A stretch of 64,000 nt of DNA, taken from contig NZ_CP022753.1 in the NCBI RefSeq assembly GCF_002263495.1, positions 1,860,001-1,924,000 of the forward strand. Direction: 5' to 3'. Below, one piece after another: positions 23,609-31,541 of the stretch (positions are counted from its first letter, which is position 1; each line of letters starts with the position of its first letter). Source of the DNA: Nocardiopsis gilva YIM 90087 (lineage in GTDB: Bacteria > Actinomycetota > Actinomycetes > Streptosporangiales > Streptosporangiaceae). Both the position numbers and the translations under genes were made by a program. A model generated the notes under the pieces. The model did no database searches. It was given only the letters and a program-made list of their open reading frames with translations, and had not been told where the DNA came from.

Positions 23609-24952
23609 ATGATCGACAGCGGCAACACCGCGTGGCTGCTCATCAGTGCCGCGCTGGTGATGTTGATGACACCAGGGCTGGCCTTCTTCTACGGAGGCAT
23701 GTCCCGGGCCAAGAGCGTCCTGAACATGATGCTGATGAGCTTCGCGAGCATCGCGATCGTCAGCGTCCTGTGGGTGGTCGTCGGACACTCGCTGACCTAC
23801 GGCGGCGGTGCCGGACCCCTCACCCCCTTCATCGGCGGCTTCGAGTACGCCGGGCTCAACAGCCTGGTCGGTGAGGTCGCGGACGACGGCTACCCCGAGC
23901 TCGTCGACGTCGGTTTCCAGATGATGTTCGCCATCATCACCGTGGCGCTGATCAGCGGCGCGATCGCGGACCGCGCCAAGTTCGGCGCCTGGCTGGTGTT
24001 CGTCCCCGTATGGGCGCTGCTCGTCTACTTCCCCGTTGCCCACTGGGTGTGGGGCGGCGGCTGGTTCGACTCCCTGAGCATCGGCGGCGCCAGCGTCGTC
24101 GACTTCGCCGGTGGTACCGCGGTGCACATCAACGCGGGTGCCGCCGCGCTCGCCCTCACCTTCGTCCTGGGCCGCCGCAAGGGCTTCGGGTCGCAGGAGA
24201 TGCGCCCGCACAACCTGCCCTTCGTTCTGCTCGGCACCGCTCTGCTCTGGTTCGGCTGGTTCGGGTTCAACGCGGGCTCCGCCTACGCCGCCGATGCGGT
24301 CGCCGCTCTCGCGCTGGTCAACACCCAGGTCGCCACCGCCGCGGCCGTGGGCGCGTGGATGCTGGTGGAGCTGCTGCGCTACGGCAAGACCAGTGCCCTG
24401 GGCTTCGCGTCGGGCGCGATCGCCGGCCTGGTGGCCATCACTCCGGCCGCCGCCAACCTCACCCCGCTCGGTTCGATCGTCCTCGGCCTCGTCGCCGGTG
24501 GCGTCTGCGCCTACGCGATCAGCTGGAAGTACCGCTTCAAGTACGACGACGCCCTCGACGTGGTCGGCATCCACATGGTGGGCGGTGTCATCGGCTCGCT
24601 CCTGATCGGGCTGCTGGCCTCCTCGCTGACCGGCGAGGGCGCCCCCAACGGTGTCTTCGGTCCGCTGTTCGCCGGTGAGGGCTTCATCGACACCGCCGGC
24701 CTCTCCCTGCTGGCCGTCCAGCTCATCGCGGTCGTCGCGGTGCTGATCTACTCCTTCGTGGTGACGTTCGTCATCGGCAAGGTGATCGACCTGGCCATGG
24801 GCTTCCGGATCGCGGAGCACATCGAGACCAACGGCCTCGACCACGAGCTGCACGCGGAGAGCGCCTACGCCTTCGACGAGCTGGACGAGCTTGAGAGCGG
24901 GAACGAGCTCTCCTCGCCGACGCCTCCGGGCGAGGAGGTGACCTTGCGGTAG
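23609..24952 (+). CDS. amtB: Ammonium transporter
   Basis: 447 residues from ATG 23609, 4 bases after GGAGGC. Amt proteins conduct ammonium across the inner membrane. About 11 helices are visible, with the family pattern DFAGGTAVHINAG (twin-His first residue), GWFGFNAGSA, and VGIHMVGG (second twin-His). A cytoplasmic acidic tail (from about residue 405, HIETNGLDHELHAE) is where a PII protein would bind. In many actinobacteria glnK and glnD follow; here neither does. Expression is probably nitrogen-controlled, by analogy. Confidence 0.96.
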   Translation: MIDSGNTAWLLISAALVMLMTPGLAFFYGGMSRAKSVLNMMLMSFASIAIVSVLWVVVGHSLTYGGGAGPLTPFIGGFEYAGLNSLVGEVADDGYPELVDVGFQMMFAIITVALISGAIADRAKFGAWLVFVPVWALLVYFPVAHWVWGGGWFDSLSIGGASVVDFAGGTAVHINAGAAALALTFVLGRRKGFGSQEMRPHNLPFVLLGTALLWFGWFGFNAGSAYAADAVAALALVNTQVATAAAVGAWMLVELLRYGKTSALGFASGAIAGLVAITPAAANLTPLGSIVLGLVAGGVCAYAISWKYRFKYDDALDVVGIHMVGGVIGSLLIGLLASSLTGEGAPNGVFGPLFAGEGFIDTAGLSLLAVQLIAVVAVLIYSFVVTFVIGKVIDLAMGFRIAEHIETNGLDHELHAESAYAFDELDELESGNELSSPTPPGEEVTLR

Positions 24953-25357
24953 GTCCGGGCAGGGCGCTCAACGTAGAGCGCGCCCCCGCGCCACAAGCGC
25001 CGCAAGGTAGAAGGAGCCGGACCGGTGAGGGACACCCTCGCCGGTCCTGGTGCGTTTCGGGGCACCTGCTCAGCCCACTCGGACGCGCGTCCGGATATGA
25101 CCGGCTACGATCGGACCCGAACCCCACCCATTCGTGATCTTCTGTGCCGGGAGTGGCTGAGGGGTTCGATACGCTTGTCAAGCGACGGGGGCACTGCGCC
25201 GATCGTGCCAGGGGTGATCTCCCGGCGCCCAGGACGCCTGAGGACGCCCCCCGTACTACCCGGAACCGCGAGCCGTGTTTCGCGCGTCCGAAGACCCGAA
25301 GGCAGCAGAGCCCGAACGATCCCGTGTACCCCGTATTCCGTGGGGGCTGGAGGCAAG
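24953..25357. other. Leader and intergenic region before the lipoprotein gene
   Basis: No gene found. It contains the structured element at 25146-25226 and a GGAGG at about 25349-25353 that serves the lipoprotein start. Confidence 0.5.
25146..25226 (+). ncRNA. Cloverleaf-like structured leader, possibly a riboswitch or tRNA fossil
   Basis: GCCGGGAG (25146-25153) pairs with CTCCCGGC (25219-25226). Inside are CGCTT/AAGCG (25172-25176 and 25180-25184) and GGCAC/GTGCC (25190-25194 and 25205-25209). Total 81 bases in a three-way fold, 130 bases before a lipoprotein gene. There is no tRNA T-loop. It matches no riboswitch I can name with confidence. Confidence 0.35.
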
Positions 25358-26584
25358 ATGGCGCCGGTCAATCTCAACAGACGCCGATCGAGCGGACCAC
25401 TCAGGTTCGCGGCCGTGCTGGCCGCGTTCGCACTCGGTGCGTCGGGGTGCTCGATCGACCTGAGCGGGTTGCGGCCCGGGGGCGGGGAGTCGCCGTCGCC
25501 GTCGCCGACCCCGGTTGACGCCAAGCCGGTGCTGGACGCCGCGGTCAAGGCGCTCGGCGAGCTGCCGGCGGTGGCCGTGCAGGGCCAGATCGCCCCCTCC
25601 GGCGGGGAAGGGGAGGAGAGCGGCGTCAACGAGGTCGCGCTCACCGTCACCGACTCCGGTGCCGTCTCCGGGACGCTCCAGGAGAACGAGAACGAGGCCA
25701 AGGTGATGGAGGCCGACGACAAGCTCTTCATCAACGCCCCGACCGAGTACTGGCTCGACCAGGATGTCGCCAACCCCGACTCCGACAAGTACGCGGGCAG
25801 CTGGGTGCGGGTGTCGGGCGGCCAGCTCGGCATGGACCCGTCGGAGGTTCTCGCCCCGGAGAAGCTGGCCGCGATCCTCGGCAAGCTCGCCCCGGCGAAG
25901 GACACCGCCACCCTGGAGAACCTCGACGGTACGTCCGCCTACCGCGTGGACCTCGACGGCGGTGAGAAGAACCGCGTGTGGATCAGCGAGAAGGAGCCCT
26001 ACCGGCTGCTCCGGATGGAGATCGAGGAGCTCAACCCGGAGGACGGCGAGGGCGGTCCGCGGACGCGGCTGAACTTCACCGAGCCGGAGAGCGCGGATGT
26101 CGACAAGGTCTTCGGGGACCTGATCGGCGCGACCGAGGACGACCTCTCCGGTTCGCGCGACGCCCGTGTCCCGGTCGCGTGGAAGAGCCAGCTCGAGCTC
26201 GACTGCCAGACCGGCGGGAAGTGCACGGTCAGCGGCACCGTGAAGGACGACTCCACGGGTGGGGAGAAGGCCGAGGGCACCGTCCTCGTCCGGCTCGACG
26301 CCACACTCCAAAACGAGGAGCTGGGCGAGAAGAAGTGCGATGACACCGCCTCGCTGAAGGCCGGGGGGACCGTCGACGTCTCCTGCAGCGTCGACTACAA
26401 GCTCGGCGCCAGCTCCAGCCCGAAATCCTATGAGGTCACGGGCAAGGGCCTGCTGTCTACCCGCGGTCTGAGCGGCAAGGACAAGGACAAGCTGCTGAAG
26501 TCCCTCAAGGAGCAGCGCAAGACCGCCAAGGAGGGCGGCGAGGGCGAGAAGTCGGACTCCTCCGAGGAGCCCTCCGGTAACTGA
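25358..26584 (+). CDS. Large hypothetical lipoprotein
   Basis: 408 residues from ATG 25358, with GGAGG upstream. The signal peptide ends in the lipobox GASGC (Cys about residue 30), then a Ser/Pro linker. The first domain (about 50-240) resembles LppX/LprG-like or DUF6612-like lipid or ligand-binding lipoproteins: VDAKPVLDAAVKALGELPAVAVQGQI, then DDKLFINAPTEYWL. The second (about 250-370) has paired Cys (LDCQTGGKCTVSG and KKCDD...VDVSCSVDYK). The tail is Lys/Glu-rich. The family assignment is tentative. Position between amtB and ffh, with a folded leader upstream. Confidence 0.72.
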   Translation: MAPVNLNRRRSSGPLRFAAVLAAFALGASGCSIDLSGLRPGGGESPSPSPTPVDAKPVLDAAVKALGELPAVAVQGQIAPSGGEGEESGVNEVALTVTDSGAVSGTLQENENEAKVMEADDKLFINAPTEYWLDQDVANPDSDKYAGSWVRVSGGQLGMDPSEVLAPEKLAAILGKLAPAKDTATLENLDGTSAYRVDLDGGEKNRVWISEKEPYRLLRMEIEELNPEDGEGGPRTRLNFTEPESADVDKVFGDLIGATEDDLSGSRDARVPVAWKSQLELDCQTGGKCTVSGTVKDDSTGGEKAEGTVLVRLDATLQNEELGEKKCDDTASLKAGGTVDVSCSVDYKLGASSSPKSYEVTGKGLLSTRGLSGKDKDKLLKSLKEQRKTAKEGGEGEKSDSSEEPSGN

Positions 26585-26758
26585 TCGCGTTGGCGTGGCG
26601 GGGCGGCCCCCGGGCGATGGCACAGGTGCGTCGCCTCCGGCGGTCGCCCCGTCGCCGTGTACGCTGCGGTGGCCGGAGCCGCCGCCGGCCGGGCGCACCG
26701 GGGTGACCCAGCAGGTAGCCTTGGAAGCCAATCCCGAGACGAAGGACTGGCCAGACTC

Positions 26759-28357
26759 GTGTTCGAGACGCTTTCCGACCGACTGACATCGGTCTTCTCC
26801 TCGCTGCGCGGCAAGGGCCGGCTGTCCGAGGAGGACATCAACGCCACCGCGCGCGAGATCCGTCTCGCGCTGCTGGAAGCCGACGTCGCGCTGCCCGTCG
26901 TCCGCGAGTTCATCGGGCACATCAAGGAGCGCGCCCGCGGCGAAGAGGTCTCCAAGGCGCTGAACCCGGCGCAGCAGGTCATCAAGATCGTCAACGAGGA
27001 GCTCATCCAGATCCTCGGCGGCGAGACCCGAGAGATCCGCTTCGCCAAGAACCCGCCGACCGTCATCATGCTGGCGGGTCTGCAGGGCTCCGGTAAGACC
27101 ACCCTCGCGGGCAAGCTCGCGCGGTGGCTGGCGGGTGAGCGGAACACGCCGCTGCTCGTCGCGGCCGACCTGCAGCGCCCCAACGCCGTCACGCAGTTGC
27201 AGGTGGTGGGCGAGCGCGCGGGTACCCCGGTCTTCGCACCGGAGCCGGGCAACGGTGTCGGCGACCCGGTCGCGGTCGCCAAGGCGTCCATCGAGCACGC
27301 CGAGCGCAACAACCACAACGTCGTCATCATCGACACCGCCGGCCGGCTGGGCATCGACGCCGAAATGATGCAGCAGGCCGCCGACATCCGCGACGCGGTC
27401 ACGCCCGACGAGATCCTGTTCGTCGTCGACGCGATGATCGGTCAGGACGCGGTCAACACGGCGCAGGCGTTCCTCGACGGCGTCGGCTACGACGCGGTGG
27501 CGCTCACCAAGCTCGACGGCGACGCGCGCGGCGGTGCGGCGCTGTCCATCCGGCACATCACCGGGCGGCCGATCATGTTCGCCTCCACCGGTGAGAAGCT
27601 GGAGGACTTCGACCTCTTTCACCCGGACCGGATGGCCGGGCGCATCCTCGACATGGGTGACGTCCTCACCCTCATCGAGCAGGCGCAGCGGACGTTCGAG
27701 GAGTCCGAGGTCGAGAAGATGGCCAGCACGCTGGCCTCCGACGAGGACTTCACGCTCGACGACTTCCTGCAGCAGATGTCGATGGTCCGCAAGCTCGGAC
27801 CGATCAGCAACCTGCTCGGCATGATGCCCGGCATGGGGCAGATGCGCGACCAGCTCAGCAACGTCGACGAGAAGGACCTGGACCGCATCGCGGCCGTCAT
27901 CCAGTCGATGACACCCAGTGAGCGCGCCAACCCGAAGATCATCAACGGGTCGCGGCGGCTGCGCATCGCCAACGGCTCCGGTACGCAGGTCAGCGACGTC
28001 AACGGCCTGGTCACCCGCTTCTTCGAGATGCAGAAGATGATGCGTCAGATGAAGAACGGCGGGATGCCGGGCATGCCCGGGATGCCGGGAATGCCGGGGG
28101 GTGGCGGCCGGAAGAAGGCCAAGGCCCAGGCGAAGAAGGCCAAGAAGGGCAAGCAGCGCAGCGGCAACCCGATGAAGGCCAAGGAGCAGGAGGCGCAGAA
28201 GGCGGCCGAGCGCCAGAAGCGCCGCGACGAGGGCGGCGCGGCGGGCCAGCCGCAGCTGCCCCCGGGCCTCGGCGGCGGTGGTGGCCCGCAGCTTCCGCCC
28301 GGGCTCGGCGGGGGCAAGATGCCCGACCTGTCGGACTTCAAGCTGCCCAAGGAGTAG
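26759..28357 (+). CDS. ffh: Signal recognition particle protein Ffh
   Basis: 532 residues. Ffh with SRP RNA captures hydrophobic nascent chains and delivers them to FtsY. The GTPase motifs are G1 GLQGSGKTT, G2 ADLQRPNA, G3 DTAGRLG and G4 TKLDGDARGG. The M domain (from about 300) has the Met-rich groove (MSMVRKLGPISNLLGMMPGMGQM) and RNA-binding motif SERANPKIINGSRRLRIANGSG. The C-terminal 110 residues are unusual: four MPG repeats, then Lys/Ala and Gly/Pro-rich tracts. GTG 26759 (VFETLSDRL) is the start; the in-frame extension upstream is not typical of Ffh. Confidence 0.96.
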   Translation: MFETLSDRLTSVFSSLRGKGRLSEEDINATAREIRLALLEADVALPVVREFIGHIKERARGEEVSKALNPAQQVIKIVNEELIQILGGETREIRFAKNPPTVIMLAGLQGSGKTTLAGKLARWLAGERNTPLLVAADLQRPNAVTQLQVVGERAGTPVFAPEPGNGVGDPVAVAKASIEHAERNNHNVVIIDTAGRLGIDAEMMQQAADIRDAVTPDEILFVVDAMIGQDAVNTAQAFLDGVGYDAVALTKLDGDARGGAALSIRHITGRPIMFASTGEKLEDFDLFHPDRMAGRILDMGDVLTLIEQAQRTFEESEVEKMASTLASDEDFTLDDFLQQMSMVRKLGPISNLLGMMPGMGQMRDQLSNVDEKDLDRIAAVIQSMTPSERANPKIINGSRRLRIANGSGTQVSDVNGLVTRFFEMQKMMRQMKNGGMPGMPGMPGMPGGGGRKKAKAQAKKAKKGKQRSGNPMKAKEQEAQKAAERQKRRDEGGAAGQPQLPPGLGGGGGPQLPPGLGGGKMPDLSDFKLPKE

Positions 28358-28377
28358 CGGCCTCCGTGCCGCGTGGT

Positions 28378-28416
28378 GTGGGGGTGTCACCCGGGACGAC
28401 CGGGTGGCACCCCCAC
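28378..28416 (+). terminator. Strong stem-loop after ffh
   Basis: Arms 28378-28394 and 28400-28416 pair almost perfectly (GTGGGGGTGTCACCCGG against its near-complement) with a 5-base loop, 20 bases after the ffh stop. No U-tract. Confidence 0.8.
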
Positions 28417-28721
28417 GCTCGTCGGATGTGAGGTGCCGCTCATCGCCGGGACGCGGCGGCCCGCGTGCGCCGCGCGGCAGGGCGGGTGGGTACGGGCCGC
28501 CGCCGCACGGCGGCGGCCGGGGCGTCAGCGCGGACGCGCCGAGGAATGCCCGGGCACGCACGCAGACCCATCAACATCTGGCACAATTGAGTGTTGACTA
28601 ACGGCGAATCGGACCGGCCCTCTACTTGTCCGGTCGCCCACGTCCTCGCTTCGGTGGCGTGCCGCAACCCCACGTGGCGCCGATCCGGGCATCCATACCG
28701 TAATCAGGAGAAGACCACTCC
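28417..28721. other. Intergenic region ffh to rpsP
   Basis: GC-rich with no gene. The lower-GC stretch near 28576-28600 (GGCACAATTGAGTGTTGACT) is the best candidate for the rpsP promoter, but no pair of boxes with standard spacing is clear. AGGAGA near 28708 is the rpsP ribosome site. Confidence 0.35.
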
Positions 28722-29192
28722 GTGGCTGTCAAGATCAAGCTCAAGCGACTGGGAAAGATCCGCGCGCCCCAGTACCGCATCATCGTCTCCGACGCCCGTA
28801 CCAAGCGCGATGGCAAGCCCATCGAGGAGATCGGCCTCTACCACCCGAAGGAAGAGCCGAGCCGCATCGAGGTGAACTCCGAGCGGGCGCAGTACTGGCT
28901 GTCTGTGGGGGCCCAGCCCACCGGCCCGGTGAAGACCCTCCTGTGCCGCACTGGCGACTGGCAGAAGTTCAAGGGCCTTCCCGCGCCGCAGAACCCGCTC
29001 AAGGTCGCCGAGCCGCGCGACAAGGAGGCCGAGGAAGCCGCCTTCCAGGCCGTCCTGAAGGAGCTCGTCCTGCCCGGTGACGAGGGCAAGGGCAAGGGTA
29101 AGAAGGCAGACAAGAAGGCTGACAAGGCCGAGAAGGCTGAGAAGGCCGACAAGCCGGAGAAGGCCGCGGAGAAGTCCGAGGGCGAGGCCTGA
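28722..29192 (+). CDS. rpsP: Ribosomal protein S16 with long C-terminal tail
   Basis: 156 residues; the S16 fold (about residues 1-80, [19 protein letters not shown] to WQKF) is a small-subunit assembly protein. About 75 further residues include a Lys/Ala/Glu-rich low-complexity tail ([20 protein letters not shown]), longer than usual. GTG 28722 follows AGGAGA. It starts the rpsP-KH-rimM-trmD group; the next gene is one base away. Confidence 0.95.
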   Translation: MAVKIKLKRLGKIRAPQYRIIVSDARTKRDGKPIEEIGLYHPKEEPSRIEVNSERAQYWLSVGAQPTGPVKTLLCRTGDWQKFKGLPAPQNPLKVAEPRDKEAEEAAFQAVLKELVLPGDEGKGKGKKADKKADKAEKAEKADKPEKAAEKSEGEA

Positions 29193-29193
29193 C

Positions 29194-29436
29194 GTGCTGG
29201 AAGAGGCGCTTGAGCACCTGGTCAGGGGGATCGTTGAGAACTCTGACGATGTCCAGGTGAGAGCCCGGCGGCTCCGCAAGGGCAAGGTGCTTGAAGTCCG
29301 GGTCCACCCCGATGACCTCGGGAAGGTGATCGGCCGCAACGGCCGCACCGCCAAGGCGCTGCGGACCGTCATCGGTTCGCTGGCCGGCGGGCGGTACGTC
29401 CGCGTCGACCTGCTGGACCTGCACGAAGTGCGCTGA
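29194..29436 (+). CDS. khpA: KH-domain RNA-binding protein
   Basis: 80 residues from GTG 29194, one base after rpsP. It is a single KH domain (VRVHPDDLGKVIGRNGRTAKALRTVI with the GRNG loop). Homologues between rpsP and rimM across Gram-positive bacteria, named KhpA, bind RNA and, with KhpB, influence cell division and elongation; khpB is not in this window. Transcribed with rpsP. Confidence 0.93.
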   Translation: MLEEALEHLVRGIVENSDDVQVRARRLRKGKVLEVRVHPDDLGKVIGRNGRTAKALRTVIGSLAGGRYVRVDLLDLHEVR

Positions 29437-29446
29437 ATCGCGCGCT

Positions 29447-29482
29447 AGGGCGTCGACCGATCACCGGATGGGTCGGCGCCCT
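29447..29482 (+). terminator. Stem-loop between the KH gene and rimM
   Basis: AGGGCGTCGACC (29447-29458) pairs with GGTCGGCGCCCT (29471-29482) with one G-U pair and a 12-base loop. It lies 11 bases after the KH stop and may lower read-through into rimM-trmD. Confidence 0.6.
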
Positions 29483-29542
29483 AACGTCATGTTCGGACAC
29501 CGCGCCTGTCGTGTGGTTCGGACCCCTGCCTCAAGGAGAAGG

Positions 29543-30055
29543 ATGCGTCTCGTTGTCGGTCGGATCGGCCGGGCGCACGGTATCCGCGGCGATGTCGCGG
29601 TGGACGTGCGCACCGATGATCCGGCGGAGCGTTTCGTGGCCGGTGCGAAGCTGCTGACCGATCCGGTCGCGGCCGGGCCGCTCACCGTCAGGTCGGTCCG
29701 CATGCACGCGGGCCGACTCCTCGTGCGCTTCGAGGGCGTCGCCGACCGGAACGGCGCGGAGGAGCTGCGCGGTGTGACCCTGCTCGTCGAGTCCGCCGAC
29801 ATCCCGCCGGTGGACGACCCCGACGAGTTCCACGACCACGAGCTCATCGGCATGCGCGTCGTGACGACCGAGGGGGGCGAGGTCGGTGTGGTCGACGACG
29901 TCCTGCACCACGCCCAGGACGTCCTGGTGATCAAGGACCCCTCCGGCGAGGACGTGCTCGTCCCGTTCGTCCGAGAGCTCGTCCCCGAGGTCGACACCGG
30001 CGCCGGCCGCATGGTGATCGACCCTCCGCCCGGCCTGCTGGACCTCGGCCGCTGA
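29543..30055 (+). CDS. rimM: 16S rRNA processing protein RimM
   Basis: 170 residues from ATG 29543, 1 base after AAGGAGAAGG-type purine run. RimM helps mature the 30S head with S19. The N-terminal RimM beta barrel (MRLVVGRIGRAHGIRGDVAV) and C-terminal PRC barrel (HELIGMRVVTTEGGEVGVVDDVL ... VPFVRELVPEV) are both complete. The order rimM-trmD-rplS is the classical one. Confidence 0.95.
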   Translation: MRLVVGRIGRAHGIRGDVAVDVRTDDPAERFVAGAKLLTDPVAAGPLTVRSVRMHAGRLLVRFEGVADRNGAEELRGVTLLVESADIPPVDDPDEFHDHELIGMRVVTTEGGEVGVVDDVLHHAQDVLVIKDPSGEDVLVPFVRELVPEVDTGAGRMVIDPPPGLLDLGR

Positions 30056-30092
30056 CCACGGGCCACGGGCCTCAAGAGAGCCGTACACGCTT

Positions 30093-30911
30093 ATGCGCAT
30101 CGACATCATCACCATCTTCCCCGACTACTTCACCCCGCTGGAGCTATCGCTGATCGGCAAGGCGCGGACGTCGGGGATCCTCGACGTGCGCCTGCACGAC
30201 CTGCGGTCCTGGACCTATGACCGGCACAGCACCGTCGACGACACCCCCTACGGTGGCGGTCCCGGCATGGTCATGAAGCCCGAGCCGTGGGGCGAGGCGC
30301 TGGACGCCGTCACCGCGAAGCCGTCCCAGGGCGGTCACGGGGATGAGACGGCGGCTCCGGCCGTGCCGCGGCTGATCCTGCCCACACCCAGCGGCGTCCC
30401 GTTCACCCAGGCGCACGCCGACCGGCTGGCTGCCGAGCCGTGGCTGGTCTTCGCCTGCGGCCGCTATGAGGGGATCGACTCCCGCGTCGCCGAGGACGCC
30501 GCGCAGCGCATGCCGGTGGAGGAACTCAGCATCGGCGACTACGTCCTGGCGGGCGGAGAGTCGGCGACGCTGGTCATGGTGGAGACGATCTCCCGGCTGC
30601 TGCCCGGGGTGCTGGGCAACCGCGAATCGGTGGCCCAGGACTCCTTCGCGACCGGCGAGATGCGGCACCTGGTGGAGGGGCCGGTCTACACCAAGCCCGC
30701 GGTCTGGCGCGACCACGAGGTCCCGCCGGTGCTCCTGTCCGGAAACCACGGCGCCGTCGACCGCTGGCGGCGTGACCAATCGCTCCGCAAGACCGCCCGC
30801 AACCGCCCGGATCTGCTGGAGAGCATGCCGACCGACCGGCTTGACCAGCGTGACCGGGACGTCCTGGAGGAGGCTCGGTTACAGACCGGTGCCGAATCTG
30901 TGGCAGACTAG
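30093..30911 (+). CDS. trmD: tRNA (guanine37-N1)-methyltransferase
   Basis: 272 residues. TrmD methylates G37 of tRNAs reading CNN codons, preventing +1 slippage. The MRIDIITIFPDYF start, DDTPYGGGPGMVMKPEP, the SPOUT trefoil-knot GRYEGIDSRV and SIGDYVLAGGESA, and the C-terminal domain up to RPDLL are all recognisable. A short insert at about residues 78-90 (KPSQGGHGDETAAPA) is seen in actinobacterial TrmD. It is 37 bp after rimM. Confidence 0.96.
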   Translation: MRIDIITIFPDYFTPLELSLIGKARTSGILDVRLHDLRSWTYDRHSTVDDTPYGGGPGMVMKPEPWGEALDAVTAKPSQGGHGDETAAPAVPRLILPTPSGVPFTQAHADRLAAEPWLVFACGRYEGIDSRVAEDAAQRMPVEELSIGDYVLAGGESATLVMVETISRLLPGVLGNRESVAQDSFATGEMRHLVEGPVYTKPAVWRDHEVPPVLLSGNHGAVDRWRRDQSLRKTARNRPDLLESMPTDRLDQRDRDVLEEARLQTGAESVAD

Positions 30912-31085
30912 ACGAGTTGCCCCTGCCGATGAACATCGTCGGCGTGTCGTCATCGCCGTTGGAACCAGCGCGAACGACCGCGGATGAGCCGCCAGAGGCA
31001 CACCATTTCGACCCGAGCAGCAGATCCGCCCGCGCGAACCGCCATGTCCGTCGCCGCGGCGCGCAATCGATGAGGAACCGCTGAG

Positions 31086-31445
31086 ATGCACACCGCTATT
31101 CAGGAGCTTGAGAAGGCGCAGCTGCGCTCCGACATCCCCGACTTCCGCCCGGGCGACACGCTGAACGTTCACGTGCGGGTCACGGAGGGCAACCGCTCCC
31201 GGATCCAGGTCTTCAAGGGTGTCGTCATCCGGCGGCAGGGCGCCGGGAACCGCGAGACCTTCACGGTCCGCAAGATCAGCTACAGCGTCGGCGTGGAGCG
31301 GACCTTCCCGGTCCACACCCCGGCGATCGAGAAGATCGAGATCGCGGCCCGCGGCCGCGTCCGTCGCGCCAAGCTGTACTACCTGCGTGACCTGCGCGGC
31401 AAGGCCGCCCGGATCCCCGAGCGCCGCGAGTCCTCCAAGGGCTAG
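31086..31445 (+). CDS. rplS: Ribosomal protein L19
   Basis: 119 residues ([25 protein letters not shown]...), located at the 30S/50S interface. The [30 protein letters not shown] core is complete. ATG 31086 has GAGGAA upstream. A 174-base leader with no gene separates it from trmD and may carry its own promoter. Confidence 0.96.
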   Translation: MHTAIQELEKAQLRSDIPDFRPGDTLNVHVRVTEGNRSRIQVFKGVVIRRQGAGNRETFTVRKISYSVGVERTFPVHTPAIEKIEIAARGRVRRAKLYYLRDLRGKAARIPERRESSKG

Positions 31446-31517
31446 GCGCTCCCGGCCGCGGCCGTCGCCCCTGTCGGGGCCAGCCTTTCCCGACGCGTGG
31501 CGTCCTGCTCGGCTAGG

Positions 31518-31541
31518 CTTCGTTGCCGATGAGCAACGAAG
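31518..31541 (+). promoter_or_regulatory. Perfect hairpin with the lepB start codon in its loop
   Basis: CTTCGTTGC (31518-31526) and GCAACGAAG (31533-31541) are exact complements. The ATG at 31529-31531 sits in the 6-base loop. TAGGCT at 31514-31519 could be a -10 box, giving a leaderless or near-leaderless message. Confidence 0.5.

Noticed and set aside
25146-25226. Possible tRNA gene
   Set aside because: It has an acceptor-like stem and a GTC loop but no T-loop or five-pair anticodon stem, so it is kept only as a structured leader.
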